Below are positions 8,241-17,394 of a stretch of 64,000 nucleotides of DNA, in pieces. The translations under genes and the position numbers were made by a program. Positions within the stretch are counted from its first letter, which is position 1; each line of letters starts with the position of its first letter. The notes below the pieces were generated by a model. It ran no database searches and had not been told where the DNA came from. It saw only the letters and a program-made list of their open reading frames with translations. The DNA is from Streptomyces zagrosensis (lineage in GTDB: Bacteria > Actinomycetota > Actinomycetes > Streptomycetales > Streptomycetaceae): contig NZ_JACHJL010000007.1 in assembly GCF_014203645.1 (NCBI RefSeq), positions 1 to 64,000 on the forward strand, in the 5' to 3' direction.

Positions 8241-8675
8241 CGCTGCCACGGCCTGGGCCACCGTCCACCAAGGCGGCAAGGTCCGGCCACCGGCTGCTGC
8301 CGGGCCGGCCACCGTGGCGTCACGCCAGCGGTGGCCGGCCCGGCTTTGTGCTGTGCCGCTCTGAGGCCAGGCCCCGTACCGTGCGGCTTGCTGGACCCGA
8401 CCTCGCGGTGCAGCACGACTTCTGACTGCTGGACCCGGCCTGGGGTAAGGCGCGGCTCCTATGGACCCCTGCCTGGTCTGTGCCCTGCCCGCGGCTCGCT
8501 GGGGCCGCGCGGGTACGTTCTGGCTTGGGCGGCGAACCATCGGTGCCCCGCCCGGTCGGCGCGGCTGGCCCGCATCCCCGGGGTGGCCCGGCTCGCTGCC
8601 TGGCGGCCACGGGGCTCGGATGGGCCGGACAGCCAGCGCGGATCAGTTACGTCAGGACAACCACGAGGGGTCCCT
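8241..8675. other. Intergenic region between dxs and the PanE-like gene
   Basis: Apart from the terminator at 8302-8341, nothing recognisable. The frames that run into the next gene from here lack ribosome-binding sites and do not resemble proteins. Confidence 0.55.
8302..8341 (+). terminator. Strong hairpin terminator after dxs
   Basis: A perfect 13-bp outer stem (8302-8314 with 8329-8341) continues into a 5-bp inner stem, TGGCG with CGCCA, around the loop TCA. Only one G is bulged. GGCTTTG follows. It lies 61 bp after the dxs stop. Confidence 0.8.
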
Positions 8676-9737
8676 ATGCGGTACGTCATCATCGGCGCCG
8701 GTGCGATCGGCGGGGCCATCGGCGGACGGCTCCACGACAGTGGTCACGACGTGCTCATGGTGGCCCGTGGGGCCCAGTACGCGGCGCTGAGCGAGCGGGG
8801 GCTGCGCCTGGTGACACCGGATGGCATGCTCGATCTGCCGGTGCCCGTGGCGGCTGGTCCCGACGCGGTGCGGCTACACCCGGACGATGTGCTCATCTTG
8901 GCCGTCAAGACGCAGGACAGCGTGGCGGCGCTGGATGCCTGGGCGCCCCGGCCGGTGGCCGGGGGAGGCACAGCTGCCGACCGGTTGCCGCTGATCTGCG
9001 CCCAGAACGGGGTGGCGAACGAACGGTTGGCGCTACGCCGCTTCCGCCGCGTGTACGGCATGTGTGTGGTGCTTCCCGCGAGCTTCTTGGAGCCAGGCGT
9101 GGTGGCCGCCCCATGCGCCCCGTACACCGGCGTCCTCACCGTGGGCCGCTACCCGGCCCCGGCTGCGGGTGGCGCGGCGGTACCGGCTGCGGACGCTGGA
9201 GCAGTGCCGGCTGCGGACGGTGGGGCAGACCAGGTGCTGCGGCGGTTCGCCGCCGCAGCGGAGAAGTCCGTCTTCCTGGCACCCGTGGTGCCCGACGTCA
9301 TGCGCTGGAAGTACGCGAAGCTGCTCGCCAACCTCGGCAACGCCGTAGAGGCCATCTGCGGGCTGGGCGGCGGCAGCCAGGCCATGGCCCTGGCGCAGCG
9401 CGCCGCGGCGGAGGGCGCCGCCGTCCTCGACGCCGCGGGCATCGACCGGGTCGGCCCGGCCGAGTTGCGGGTCTCCCGCGAGGGGAAGGTCGATGTGCGC
9501 CCGCTCGACGGCGCCTGGGCGGGCGGCGGTTCGTCGTGGCAGAGCGTGGTGCGCGGCACTGGGTCGATCGAGGCGGACTACCTCAACGGGGAGATCGTCC
9601 TGCTTGGGCGGCTGCACGGGGTGCCCACGCCGGTGAACGAGACGCTGCGCCGGGTGGCGAACGACTGCGCACGGGGGCGCCGGGCACCCGGCGAGATGTC
9701 CCCGGCCCAGCTCGCCGAGGCCATGGGCAGCGAGTGA
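8676..9737 (+). CDS. Ketopantoate reductase family protein (PanE/ApbA-like)
   Basis: 353 residues. The N-terminal Rossmann motif MRYVIIGAGAIGGAIGG (GxGxxG) should bind NADPH. The segment LILAVKTQD matches the family's second conserved block, and MRWKYAKLLANLGNAVEAI contains the Lys of the C-terminal catalytic domain. Family members reduce 2-dehydropantoate to pantoate for CoA synthesis, but many Streptomyces paralogues are not the pantothenate enzyme, so the substrate is left open. An Ala/Pro-rich insert with repeats of about 12 residues (around residue 165-185) separates the two domains. ATG at 8676 starts exactly at the Rossmann strand and follows GAGGGG at 8665-8670. Confidence 0.85.
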   Translation: MRYVIIGAGAIGGAIGGRLHDSGHDVLMVARGAQYAALSERGLRLVTPDGMLDLPVPVAAGPDAVRLHPDDVLILAVKTQDSVAALDAWAPRPVAGGGTAADRLPLICAQNGVANERLALRRFRRVYGMCVVLPASFLEPGVVAAPCAPYTGVLTVGRYPAPAAGGAAVPAADAGAVPAADGGADQVLRRFAAAAEKSVFLAPVVPDVMRWKYAKLLANLGNAVEAICGLGGGSQAMALAQRAAAEGAAVLDAAGIDRVGPAELRVSREGKVDVRPLDGAWAGGGSSWQSVVRGTGSIEADYLNGEIVLLGRLHGVPTPVNETLRRVANDCARGRRAPGEMSPAQLAEAMGSE

Positions 9738-10084
9738 GCTGGGCCGCCAAGTGAGCGCCTCCCGCGAGCCTTAGCACTGCGCAGGGTGTACGGGAGCGTC
9801 AGCGCGCGCCATCGGCTCGGTGAGCTGCCGGGCAGCGGGCCTGGCCAGCCGTGGGCCCGCGGTCAGGGGCCACGGGCCGCCACACGCCCAATACAGGGCC
9901 TGCGGGGGCGATGGAGGCGATGGGGGCCGATGGGGCCCGTGTGCTCCGAGTGGGGGAGTGAGACGGCGTGGTCCACCCCTCATCGGGTGAACCGGATGGT
10001 CCCCGGCTGTGTGCGAGGCCGGTCGCCCGCCGCCATGCGAGAGCTTGTCGCGATGCGCGGTTGAGCGAGCGTGGAGGTCCGCCG
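9738..10084. other. Intergenic region before the amino-acid permease
   Basis: 347 bp with runs of GATGG/GGCGATGG near 9910-9935. No gene, clear promoter or T-box-like leader was recognised. Confidence 0.4.
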
Positions 10085-11599
10085 GTGAGCACACAGGAAA
10101 CCCAGGGCAACGCCGGGGGCTACTTCCGGACGAAGACCGTCGAACAGTCCATTCGGGACACGGAGGAGCCCGACCGCGCACTGAGCAAGTCCCTGACCGC
10201 CCTCGACCTCACCGTCTTCGGCGTCGGGGTCATCATCGGCACCGGCATCTTCGTCCTCACCGGGCAGATCGCCAGGGACACCGCGGGCCCGGCGGTCGCG
10301 CTCTCGTTCGTCGTGGCGGGGCTCGTCTGTGCGCTGGCCGCCCTGTGCTACGCGGAGTTCGCCTCGACCGTGCCGGTGGCGGGCTCCGCGTACACCTTCT
10401 CGTACGCCTCGCTGGGCGAACTGCCCGCCTGGATCATCGGCTGGGACCTGATGTTGGAGATGGCGCTCGGTTGTGCCGTGGTTGCCGTGGGCTGGTCGGG
10501 CTATGTGCGCTCGCTGCTCGACAACGCCGGCTGGCATCTGCCGCAGTGGCTGTCCGGCACCAGCGACGCGGAGGGCTTCGGCTTCGACCTGCTCGCCTTT
10601 CTCCTCATCCTGCTGCTGACGGGGGTGCTGATCGCCGGCATGAAGCTGTCCGCGCGGGTCACCTCACTGATCGTGGCCATCAAGGTGGGCGTGGTACTCC
10701 TGGTGATCATCGCCGGGTCCTTCTTCGTCAAGGCCGACAACTACCGGCCGTTCGTCCCCGAGGCCCAGGGGGCCACCGACAAGGGCGCGGGGATGGCCGC
10801 ACCGCTGATCCAGGTCATGTTCGGGTACGAGCCGACGACCTTCGGTGTGCAGGGCATCTTCACCGCGGCGGCCGTCGTCTTCTTCGCGTTCATCGGCTTC
10901 GACATCGTGGCCACCGCCGCGGAGGAGACCAAGAGTCCGCAGCGCGATGTGCCGCGCGGCCTCATCGGCTCGCTCATCGTCTGCACGGTGCTCTACGTCG
11001 CGGTGTCGGTCGTGGTCACCGGCATGCAGAAGTACACCGAGCTGACCGTGGACGCTCCGCTGGCCGACGCGTTCAAGGCCAACGGGCACCCGTTCTACTC
11101 CGGGGTCATCAGCTTCGGCGCCGCGGTCGGGCTCACCACGGTGTGCATGATCCTGCTCCTTGGCCAGACCCGGGTCTTCTTCGCCATGAGCCGCGACGGG
11201 CTGCTACCGCGGACCTTCTCGCGGGTCCACCCGCACTTCGGCACCCCGTACCGGTCCACGGTGCTGCTCGGCACCGTGGTCGCCGTCGTGGCGGGCTTCA
11301 CCAGCCTGTCCGAGCTCGCGGAGCTGGTGAACATCGGCACGCTGTTCGCCTTCGTCGTGGTGGCGCTCGGTGTGATCATCCTGCGCCGCACCCGGCCCGA
11401 CCTGCCGCGTGCCTTCCGCACCCCACTGGTGCCGCTGCTGCCCATCGTCTCCGTGCTCGCCTCGCTGTGGCTGATGCTCAACCTGCCAACGGAGACCTGG
11501 TTGCGGTTCGCGGTGTGGATGGTGATCGGTTACGTCCTTTACGTCGGGTACGGGCGCTCCCACAGCCGTATGAGCGCCACCACGGACCGGGCGGACTAG
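10085..11599 (+). CDS. APC-superfamily amino acid permease (cationic amino acid transporter type)
   Basis: 504 residues with about 12-13 membrane segments. The first helix carries the signature VFGVGVIIGTGIFVLTG, with the unwound GTG-type substrate site. Later segments include FFAFIGFDIVATAAEETKSPQRDVPRG, characteristic of the CAT/YfnA-like subgroup of APC amino-acid/proton symporters. The exact amino acid is unknown. GTG at 10085 is chosen because GGAGG at 10073-10077 lies 7 nt upstream; an upstream in-frame GTG would add 39 residues of unrelated composition. Monocistronic, ending in a convergent gap full of tandem repeats. Confidence 0.9.
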   Translation: MSTQETQGNAGGYFRTKTVEQSIRDTEEPDRALSKSLTALDLTVFGVGVIIGTGIFVLTGQIARDTAGPAVALSFVVAGLVCALAALCYAEFASTVPVAGSAYTFSYASLGELPAWIIGWDLMLEMALGCAVVAVGWSGYVRSLLDNAGWHLPQWLSGTSDAEGFGFDLLAFLLILLLTGVLIAGMKLSARVTSLIVAIKVGVVLLVIIAGSFFVKADNYRPFVPEAQGATDKGAGMAAPLIQVMFGYEPTTFGVQGIFTAAAVVFFAFIGFDIVATAAEETKSPQRDVPRGLIGSLIVCTVLYVAVSVVVTGMQKYTELTVDAPLADAFKANGHPFYSGVISFGAAVGLTTVCMILLLGQTRVFFAMSRDGLLPRTFSRVHPHFGTPYRSTVLLGTVVAVVAGFTSLSELAELVNIGTLFAFVVVALGVIILRRTRPDLPRAFRTPLVPLLPIVSVLASLWLMLNLPTETWLRFAVWMVIGYVLYVGYGRSHSRMSATTDRAD

Positions 11600-11747
11600 G
11601 GGCGCGTCCGCTGGGCCGTACGCCCTGGGAAGCCCTCGGGGGCGGAAGCGGCTGCTACCCGGACGGGCTGCGGCTGGCCAATTGGCTCCAGCAGGTCGGA
11701 CGGAGCGCGCAACGGCGTGACCAGGGCGCGCACGGGGCACGACTAGA

Positions 11748-11797
11748 GCGCCCACGCGGGCGTACACGCCAGCGCCCATGCGGGCGCACACGCCCTT
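11748..11797. repeat. Two-copy 24-bp repeat forming two hairpins
   Basis: GCGCCCAYGCGGGCG is followed by TACACGCC or CACACGCC, in copies starting at 11748 and 11772. Each copy contains a CGCCC/GGGCG hairpin with a 4-nt loop (11749-11762 and 11773-11786). These could terminate transcription from the permease gene. Confidence 0.6.
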
Positions 11798-11851
11798 GAT
11801 CCCCCTTCAGCTTCCGCTGGCTGCCTGACGACTCGCCCGCTGCTCGTGCTG

Positions 11852-11925
11852 GCTGTACTAGCTGTACTAGCTGTACTAGCTGTACTAGCTGGGCTGGCTG
11901 TACTGGCTGGGCTGGTCGTGCTGGT
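11852..11925. repeat. CTGTACTAG 9-bp tandem repeat
   Basis: Four perfect head-to-tail copies of CTGTACTAG (about 11853-11888) run into decayed CTGGCTGTACTGGCTGGG-like copies up to 11925. The array contains repeated CTAG, a tetramer that is scarce in this GC-rich DNA. Confidence 0.85.
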
Positions 11926-11945
11926 CGCGTTGCGGCACCCGCTAG

Positions 11946-12341
11946 CTACCCGTGTACCGCTCGCGGCCCGACGACGCTCGCGCCCAAGGCGCCTACTCGG
12001 GAACGAAGTTCGCGGTCGGCGGTGACCACCAGGCAGGGCCGCTCGGGGGCTCGGTCGCCGACCAGCGTGACGATGTGGTCATCGCCGCTGCCCGGCGCGG
12101 CCTCGACCCGTACCTTGGGCACCGAGTCCACGGCGCGCGCCTTGCCCTCCACGACGAGCACAATCTCCACGGGCGCCTCGCACGCCCACGCGGGCACGTC
12201 CGCGCGGGCGGGGAGCCCCGTGGATGCGTAAGCAGCCAGCGCGTCCCGTAGTCGTTCGGCTGCGCCGTGCCGGTCTCGCCACCATCCATCGGGTACGGAG
12301 CCCACCACATTCGCCGCGTCCACCACCACGAGTGCCTTCAT
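11946..12341 (-). CDS. NYN/PIN-like domain protein, putative ribonuclease
   Basis: 131 residues, a single small domain. The opening strand VVVDAANVVGS carries the conserved Asp and Asn of NYN (YacP-like) nucleases. GDDHIVTL and CLVVTADRELRSRV supply the later acidic residues of the PIN-type metal site. No signal peptide or membrane segment. Orthologues are often labelled NTP pyrophosphohydrolase, which the motifs do not support. The gene is divergent from the next gene across a 120-bp gap. RNA cleavage is inferred from the fold. Confidence 0.75.
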   Translation of the reverse strand: MKALVVVDAANVVGSVPDGWWRDRHGAAERLRDALAAYASTGLPARADVPAWACEAPVEIVLVVEGKARAVDSVPKVRVEAAPGSGDDHIVTLVGDRAPERPCLVVTADRELRSRVGALGASVVGPRAVHG

Positions 12342-12461
12342 GCGCTCAGCCTGGCACGATCGCTGTCACTGAGCCGTATTGCCATCGGGTGCGCAAGCGG
12401 TGTGCTCGGCCAGGCAAAATACTATGGTCGGTGTCACGTGAGGGAAGGTTGTCTGCGAACC

Positions 12462-13502
12462 ATGGTGTTGCGGTTGCTGCGTGGCAAGGACGGCAGGCTC
12501 TCGGCCTACGCCCCAGCGGCAGGCGGCATCGCCCGCTGGACGGAGACCCGTCCCGGAGGCCCACAGTGGGCGGGGCCGGTGTGGCTGGATGCGCCAGGGC
12601 TGAGCGTCTGCTCGGTTGGCCAGGGCCTGGATGGCTATGTCCATCTGGTGGGCCTGCGGGAGAAGCGTGCCCCGGACGATCAGTTGGACGTCGATGTGGT
12701 GCACGCCACCCAGTACCAGACGGGGCGGCCGACCACGGTCTGGCACTCGCTGGGCACCCCGCACCCCAACGACTGGCGCAAGGCCAGCCGGGTCACGGTG
12801 GTGGCCACGGTCGTCGGCAAGGACGGCGCCGTCCACATCATCGTCCGTAACGCTGGGGGCGGCATCAGCGCGCGCCGCCAGGACGGCAAGGGCAAGTGGA
12901 GCGGCTGGGTTGATTTCAAGGGCAAGGACGTCACCGAGGGCCTGTCGGCCGTCGCGACCGCGGAGGGCCGGGTCGAGTTCATCGCGCCGACCACCAGTGG
13001 CGCGCTGCGCTGGTACATGACCGAGCCAGGCGGCGGCCTCAAGCGCGGCGACGACCTCGATGCGGACCCGCAGCCCGGTTCCGTCTCTGGCGTCGAGACC
13101 AGCCACGACACCCTCACCCACTACTGGCGGGACGCGAAGACCCGCGAGATCTTCGCTTACCGCCCCGGCGACGGTACCGAGCCCATCTCCCTGGGCGGCG
13201 GCGAGGGGCAGGGGCCCGCCGCCGTCATCCAGGCGCCCGTCTACGGGTACGACTGCACGGTTCTCGCCCAGCACGAGCCGGGTACCGGGCGGCTGGCCGT
13301 GGCGGCCTACCCCACCGAGAACGAGGCGGCCGGAGTGTGGTGGACGCCCACCGGCGACTGCGGCCTGACCGAGCCCGCGCTGTCGCTCGACGGCTACGGG
13401 CGGGTGGTGCTCGCCGCGCTGGGCCCCGACCGGGAACTGCGGGTCGCCCGGCAAAAGACGACCGAGCCGGGGCTCGCGCTCGACGCATGGAGCGCGGTGT
13501 AG
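12462..13502 (+). CDS. PLL-like beta-propeller protein of unknown function
   Basis: 346 residues with repeated blocks such as GGIARWTETRPGGPQWAG, GGISARRQDGKGKWSGW and GALRWYMTEPGGG. Each has a W-x-x-W-like blade pattern seen in PLL/tectonin-like lectin propellers. There is no signal peptide, so it is probably cytoplasmic. The ATG at 12462 is the first good start; AGGGAAGG at 12441-12448 is a rather distant ribosome-binding site (13 nt). Orthologues are conserved hypothetical proteins in streptomycetes. A carbohydrate-binding role is a guess from the fold. Confidence 0.75.
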   Translation: MVLRLLRGKDGRLSAYAPAAGGIARWTETRPGGPQWAGPVWLDAPGLSVCSVGQGLDGYVHLVGLREKRAPDDQLDVDVVHATQYQTGRPTTVWHSLGTPHPNDWRKASRVTVVATVVGKDGAVHIIVRNAGGGISARRQDGKGKWSGWVDFKGKDVTEGLSAVATAEGRVEFIAPTTSGALRWYMTEPGGGLKRGDDLDADPQPGSVSGVETSHDTLTHYWRDAKTREIFAYRPGDGTEPISLGGGEGQGPAAVIQAPVYGYDCTVLAQHEPGTGRLAVAAYPTENEAAGVWWTPTGDCGLTEPALSLDGYGRVVLAALGPDRELRVARQKTTEPGLALDAWSAV

Positions 13503-13509
13503 CACGTGG

Positions 13510-13750
13510 CACGGCCAGGCGCACGCGGTGCGTCCAGCCGGGGTACGCACCACCGCGCACCCGGCGCGTCCGGCCGGGGCACGCACCACCAGCGAGCGTG
13601 CGCAGCACAGAGCAGCACAGGCAGCGCGCAAAAAACCGGGGAGCGCCACGCTCAGCGCCGCGTGACACTCCCCGGATTCCTGGGGCCCGGCTTCCTGGGG
13701 CCCGGATTCCCTGTGGGCCGGACGCTCTGTGGGCCAGGTGCCCTGTATGC
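13510..13750. repeat. Imperfect repeats in the gap between the PLL-like gene and fadB
   Basis: Two groups: GCGTCCRGCCGGGGYACGCACCACC-like copies about 40 bp apart (near 13530-13590), and three TTCCTGGGGCCCGG/TTCCCTGTGGGCCGG-like copies (13677-13722). The fadB terminator lies between them. Confidence 0.6.
13630..13675 (-). terminator. Intrinsic terminator with T-run after fadB
   Basis: CCGGGGAG (13636-13643) pairs with CTCCCCGG (13668-13675), with an inner CACG/CGTG pairing. On the minus strand the stem is followed by six T (plus-strand A at 13630-13635). This is a classical factor-independent terminator, unusual in having a real T-run in this genome. It lies 80 bp past the fadB stop. Confidence 0.8.
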
Positions 13751-13755
13751 GGCGG

Positions 13756-15897
13756 TTACGCCGGAACGCTCGCCAGCCCCTGCTCCAGGAACCGCTTGCC
13801 GGTGACCCGCTGCGATACGCCCTCGCGGTCCAGGTACGGCGTAATGCCGCCCAGGTGGAAGGGCCAGCCCGCGCCGGTGATCAGGCACAGGTCGATGTCC
13901 TGCGCCTCGGCGACGATGCCGTCCTCAAGCATCAGGCCGATCTCCTGCGCGACGGCGTCCAGCACTCGGGCGCGCACCTGCTCCTGCGTCAGCACCGTGT
14001 CGCCCTGCTGGAGCAGCGCCGCAACCTCCGGGTCCAACTCCGGCTTTCCGGAGTCATAGACGTAGAAGCCGCGCTTGCCCGCCGCCACGACGGCCTTCAG
14101 GTTCGGCGAGACCGTGAAGCGGTCCGGGAACGCCCGGTTCAGCGTCTCCGACACATGCAGGCCGATCGCCGGGCCCACCAACTCAAGGAGGACCAGCGGG
14201 GACATCGGCAGCCCGAGCGGCTCGATGGCCTTCTCGGCGGTGGCCACCGGGGTGCCCTCGTCGATGACGTTTTGGATCTCGCCCATGAAGCGGGTCAGGA
14301 TGCGGTTGACGACGAACGCCGGGGCGTCCTTGACCAACACCGCGGTCTTCTTCAGCGACTTGGCGACCGCGAAGGCGGTGGCCAGCGACGCGTCGTCGGT
14401 CTGCGCGCCGCGCACGATCTCAAGCAGCGGCAGGATGGCGACCGGGTTGAAGAAGTGGAAGCCAACGACCCGCTCCGGGTGGCTGAGTTGCGAGGCCATC
14501 TCGCTGACCGAAAGCGATGAGGTGTTCGTGGCCAAGATGGCGTGCTTCGGCACGACCGCCTCAACCTCGGCGAACACCTTCTGCTTGACGGCCATTTCCT
14601 CGAAGACGGCCTCGATGACGAAGTCCGCGTCACCGAATGCGGCGGCCTTGTCGAGGGAGCCGGTCACCAGACCCTTGAGGCGATTGGCCTGGTCCTGGTT
14701 GACGCGGCCCTTGAGCAGCAGCTTGTCGATCTCCTCGTGGACGTATCCCACGCCCTTGTCCACACGCTCCTGGTCGATGTCGGTCAACACGACCGGCACC
14801 TGAAGACGGCGGACGAACAGCAGCGCGAGCTGCGAGGCCATCAGCCCCGCACCGACCACGCCGACCTTGGAGACCGGGCGGGCCAGCGACTTGTCCGGGG
14901 CACCGGCGGGCCGCTTGGCGCGCTTTTGGACCAGGTTGAACGCGTAGATCCCGGCGCGCAGCTCGCCGCCCATGATCAGGTCGGCGAGCGCCTGGTCCTC
15001 GGCGTCGAAACCCTGCCGCAGGTCGCCGCTCTTGGCCGCGGCGATGATCTCCAGCGCCCGGTAGGCGGCCGGGGCCGCGCCGTGCACCTTGGAGTCGGCG
15101 ATGGCCCGGCCGCGCTCGACGGCCTGGTCCCACGCCTCGCCCCGGTCCACCTCGGGCCGTACGACCTCGGTCTTGCCCTGGAGTACCGACGCCGTCCACA
15201 GCAGCGACTGCTCCAGGAAGTCCGCGCCATCGAACAGCGCGTCCGCGATCCCGAGGTCGAAGACCTGCTGCCCCTTGAGCTGCCTGTTCTGGTTGAGCGA
15301 GTTCTCGATGATCACCGAGACCGCGCGGTCCGCGCCGATCAGGTTCGGCAGCAGCGCACAGCCGCCCCAGCCGGGCACCAGACCGAGGAAAACTTCGGGC
15401 AGCGAGAAGGCAGGCAGCGTCTTGGAGACGGTGCGGTACGTGCAGTGCAGGCCGACCTCGACGCCGCCGCCCATCGCCGCGCCGTTGTAGTACGCGAAGG
15501 TGGGCACGGCGAGCTGGGAGAGCCGCTTGAAGACGTCGTGGCCGCCCTTGCCGATGGCCAGCGCGTCCGGGTGTCGCTTCAGCAGCTCGACGCCCTTGAG
15601 GTCGGCGCCGACGGCGAAGATGAACGGCTTGCCGGTGAGGCCGACGCCGGTGATCTCACCGTCCGCGGCCTCCTTTTCCACCTGGTCGATCGCCGCGTCC
15701 AAGTTGGCCAGCGACTGCGGGCCGAAGGTGGTCGGCTTGGTGTGGTCGAAGCCGTTGTCCAGGGTGATCAGCGCGAACCGCCCGGCGCCGGGCAGGTCGA
15801 GATGGCGTACGTGTGCCTGCGTCACGACCTCGTCCGGGAACAACTCGGCCGCGCCCCTCAGCAGTTCAGCGGTGGTGGCTGTGGTGGTGGTGCTCAC
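13756..15897 (-). CDS. fadB: Fatty-acid oxidation complex alpha subunit (enoyl-CoA hydratase / 3-hydroxyacyl-CoA dehydrogenase)
   Basis: 713 residues. The N-terminal crotonase domain (about 1-250) has oxyanion-hole segments FIFAVGADLKG and YNGAAMGGGVEVGLHC. The NAD-binding dehydrogenase domain follows with VGVVGAGLMASQLALLF, then FHFFNPVAILPLLEIVRG holding the catalytic His and the C-terminal dehydrogenase domain. It performs the second and third steps of beta-oxidation. The GTG at 15897 overlaps the TGA of the upstream thiolase gene (GTGA), so the two subunits are coupled. In-frame codons upstream of this GTG lie inside fadA. Followed by the terminator at 13630-13675. Confidence 0.95.
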   Translation of the reverse strand: MSTTTTATTAELLRGAAELFPDEVVTQAHVRHLDLPGAGRFALITLDNGFDHTKPTTFGPQSLANLDAAIDQVEKEAADGEITGVGLTGKPFIFAVGADLKGVELLKRHPDALAIGKGGHDVFKRLSQLAVPTFAYYNGAAMGGGVEVGLHCTYRTVSKTLPAFSLPEVFLGLVPGWGGCALLPNLIGADRAVSVIIENSLNQNRQLKGQQVFDLGIADALFDGADFLEQSLLWTASVLQGKTEVVRPEVDRGEAWDQAVERGRAIADSKVHGAAPAAYRALEIIAAAKSGDLRQGFDAEDQALADLIMGGELRAGIYAFNLVQKRAKRPAGAPDKSLARPVSKVGVVGAGLMASQLALLFVRRLQVPVVLTDIDQERVDKGVGYVHEEIDKLLLKGRVNQDQANRLKGLVTGSLDKAAAFGDADFVIEAVFEEMAVKQKVFAEVEAVVPKHAILATNTSSLSVSEMASQLSHPERVVGFHFFNPVAILPLLEIVRGAQTDDASLATAFAVAKSLKKTAVLVKDAPAFVVNRILTRFMGEIQNVIDEGTPVATAEKAIEPLGLPMSPLVLLELVGPAIGLHVSETLNRAFPDRFTVSPNLKAVVAAGKRGFYVYDSGKPELDPEVAALLQQGDTVLTQEQVRARVLDAVAQEIGLMLEDGIVAEAQDIDLCLITGAGWPFHLGGITPYLDREGVSQRVTGKRFLEQGLASVPA

Positions 15898-17108
15898 TTG
15901 CCCTCCCAGTGGGGGTTTTCCCAGATGACCGTGCCGCCCATGCCGAAGCCGACGCACATGGTGGTGATGCCGTAGCGCACCTGCGGCTGCTCCTCGAACT
16001 GCCGGGCGAGCTGCGTCATCAGCCGCACGCCGGAGGAGGCCAGCGGATGGCCGTAGGCGATGGCGCCGCCGTACTGGTTCACCCGCGGGTCGTCATCGGC
16101 GATGCCGTAGTGGTCCAGGAACGAGAGCACCTGCACCGCGAACGCCTCGTTGACCTCGAACAGGCCGATGTCGTCGATCGAAAGGCCCGCCTTGGCGAGC
16201 GCCTTGTGTGTTGCCGGAACCGGCCCGATGCCCATGACCTCGGGCTCCACGCCCACGAAGGCGTAGGAGACCAGGCGCATCTTGACCGGCAGGCCCAACT
16301 CGTGCGCCACGTCCTCGGCGGCGATCAGCGAGGCGGTGGCGCCGTCGTTGAGGCCCGCCGCGTTGCCCGCGGTGACGCGGCCGTGCGGGCGAAAGGGCGT
16401 CTTGAGGCCCGCCAGGTTCGCCAGCGTGGTGCCCGGGCGCATCGGCTCATCGGCGGTGGCCAGGCCCCAGCCGGTCTCCCCGGCCTCCGGGCTGGTGCGG
16501 CGGATGGAGATGGGCACCAGGTCCTGCTGGATCTGGCCGTTGGCGTACGCCTTGGCGGCCTTCTCCTGACTGCGTACGGCGTACTCGTCCGCGCGCTGCT
16601 TGGTGATGTGCGGCAGCCGGTCGTGCAGGTTCTCCGCCGTCATGCCCATGAACATGGCGGACTCATCGACCAGCTTCTCCGACACGAAGCGCGGGTTGGG
16701 GTCCACGCCCTCGCCCATCGGGTGCCGCCCCATGTGCTCCACGCCGCCCGCGACCACGACGTCGTATGCGCCGAAGCTGATGGAACCCGCGGTCGTGGTC
16801 ACGGCCGTCATCGCGCCGGCACACATCCGGTCGATGGAGAAACCGGGCACGGACTGCGGCAACCCCGCCAGGATGCCGGCGGTGCGGCCCAGGGTCAGGC
16901 CCTGGTCACCGATTTGAGTGGTCGCGGCCAAGGCCACCTCGTCGATCCGCTCCGGTGGCAGACCGGGGTTGCGGCGCAGCAGTTCCCGGATGCACTTGAT
17001 GACCAGGTCATCGGCTCGGGTCTCGTGGTAGATGCCCTTCGGGCCCGCCTTGCCGAACGGGGTCCGGACGCCGTCAACGAAGACGACGTCCCTAGCGGTA
17101 CGAGGCAC
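15894..17108 (-). CDS. fadA: Acetyl-CoA acyltransferase, beta subunit of fatty-acid oxidation
   Basis: 404 residues, thiolase fold. The nucleophile Cys is in SIDRMCAGAM, the His and second Cys in YGGAIAYGHPLASSGVR and MCVGFGMGG, and the NEAFAVQ block is intact. It cleaves 3-ketoacyl-CoA, completing the cycle with the FadB protein encoded directly downstream. GTG at 17108 follows GAGGGAG with a 7-nt spacer; 35 more upstream codons would be open but are unrelated to thiolases. First gene of the fadA-fadB operon. Confidence 0.93.
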   Translation of the reverse strand: MPRTARDVVFVDGVRTPFGKAGPKGIYHETRADDLVIKCIRELLRRNPGLPPERIDEVALAATTQIGDQGLTLGRTAGILAGLPQSVPGFSIDRMCAGAMTAVTTTAGSISFGAYDVVVAGGVEHMGRHPMGEGVDPNPRFVSEKLVDESAMFMGMTAENLHDRLPHITKQRADEYAVRSQEKAAKAYANGQIQQDLVPISIRRTSPEAGETGWGLATADEPMRPGTTLANLAGLKTPFRPHGRVTAGNAAGLNDGATASLIAAEDVAHELGLPVKMRLVSYAFVGVEPEVMGIGPVPATHKALAKAGLSIDDIGLFEVNEAFAVQVLSFLDHYGIADDDPRVNQYGGAIAYGHPLASSGVRLMTQLARQFEEQPQVRYGITTMCVGFGMGGTVIWENPHWEGK

Positions 17109-17324
17109 GTTGGATCTCCCTCTCGTAGTGTTCGCTCGCCACCGGATACGGCGCGACCAGCGCCCGCTGGCTCGCTCACTCACGGGGCTGGCCGGATACA
17201 CAGGGCAGGTCACCCGGCAGAGCTCACCGCAAGACGTAGCGGCGGGCTCACACCGCCATGCTACTTACGAGTAACCAAGCTGCCCACCCCCTACGAGCTA
17301 AGCGGCGCAGATCACACCCTGAGC

Positions 17325-17394
17325 GGCTGCTTTACGTGCCTTGCTCAGGCTGGCACGTACCTAGCTCGGGCTGCTTTACGTGCCTTGCTCAGGC
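17325..17394. repeat. 26-bp perfect direct repeat at the 3' end of rnd, with hairpin
   Basis: Two identical 26-bp copies, 17325-17350 and 17369-17394, start with GGCTGCTTTACGTGCC. The second copy covers the rnd stop codon and its last residues. Between them, TACGTGCC (17333-17340) and GGCACGTA (17352-17359) form a perfect 8-bp inverted repeat that could end rnd transcription. Confidence 0.8.

Larger units (their letters stand above)
11600..11945. other. Convergent intergenic region between permease and NYN genes
   Basis: Mostly repeats: the two-copy hairpin unit at 11748-11797 and the CTGTACTAG array at 11852-11925. No gene recognised. Confidence 0.6.

Noticed and set aside
6219..8540. A 773-codon minus-strand frame opposite dxs
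   Set aside because: It mirrors the codon-position GC bias of dxs; no motif or ribosome-binding site. dxs is unmistakable on the plus strand.
11852..11925. CTGTACTAG array as a CRISPR array
   Set aside because: Units are 9 bp, contiguous and without unique spacers; no cas gene is in the window.
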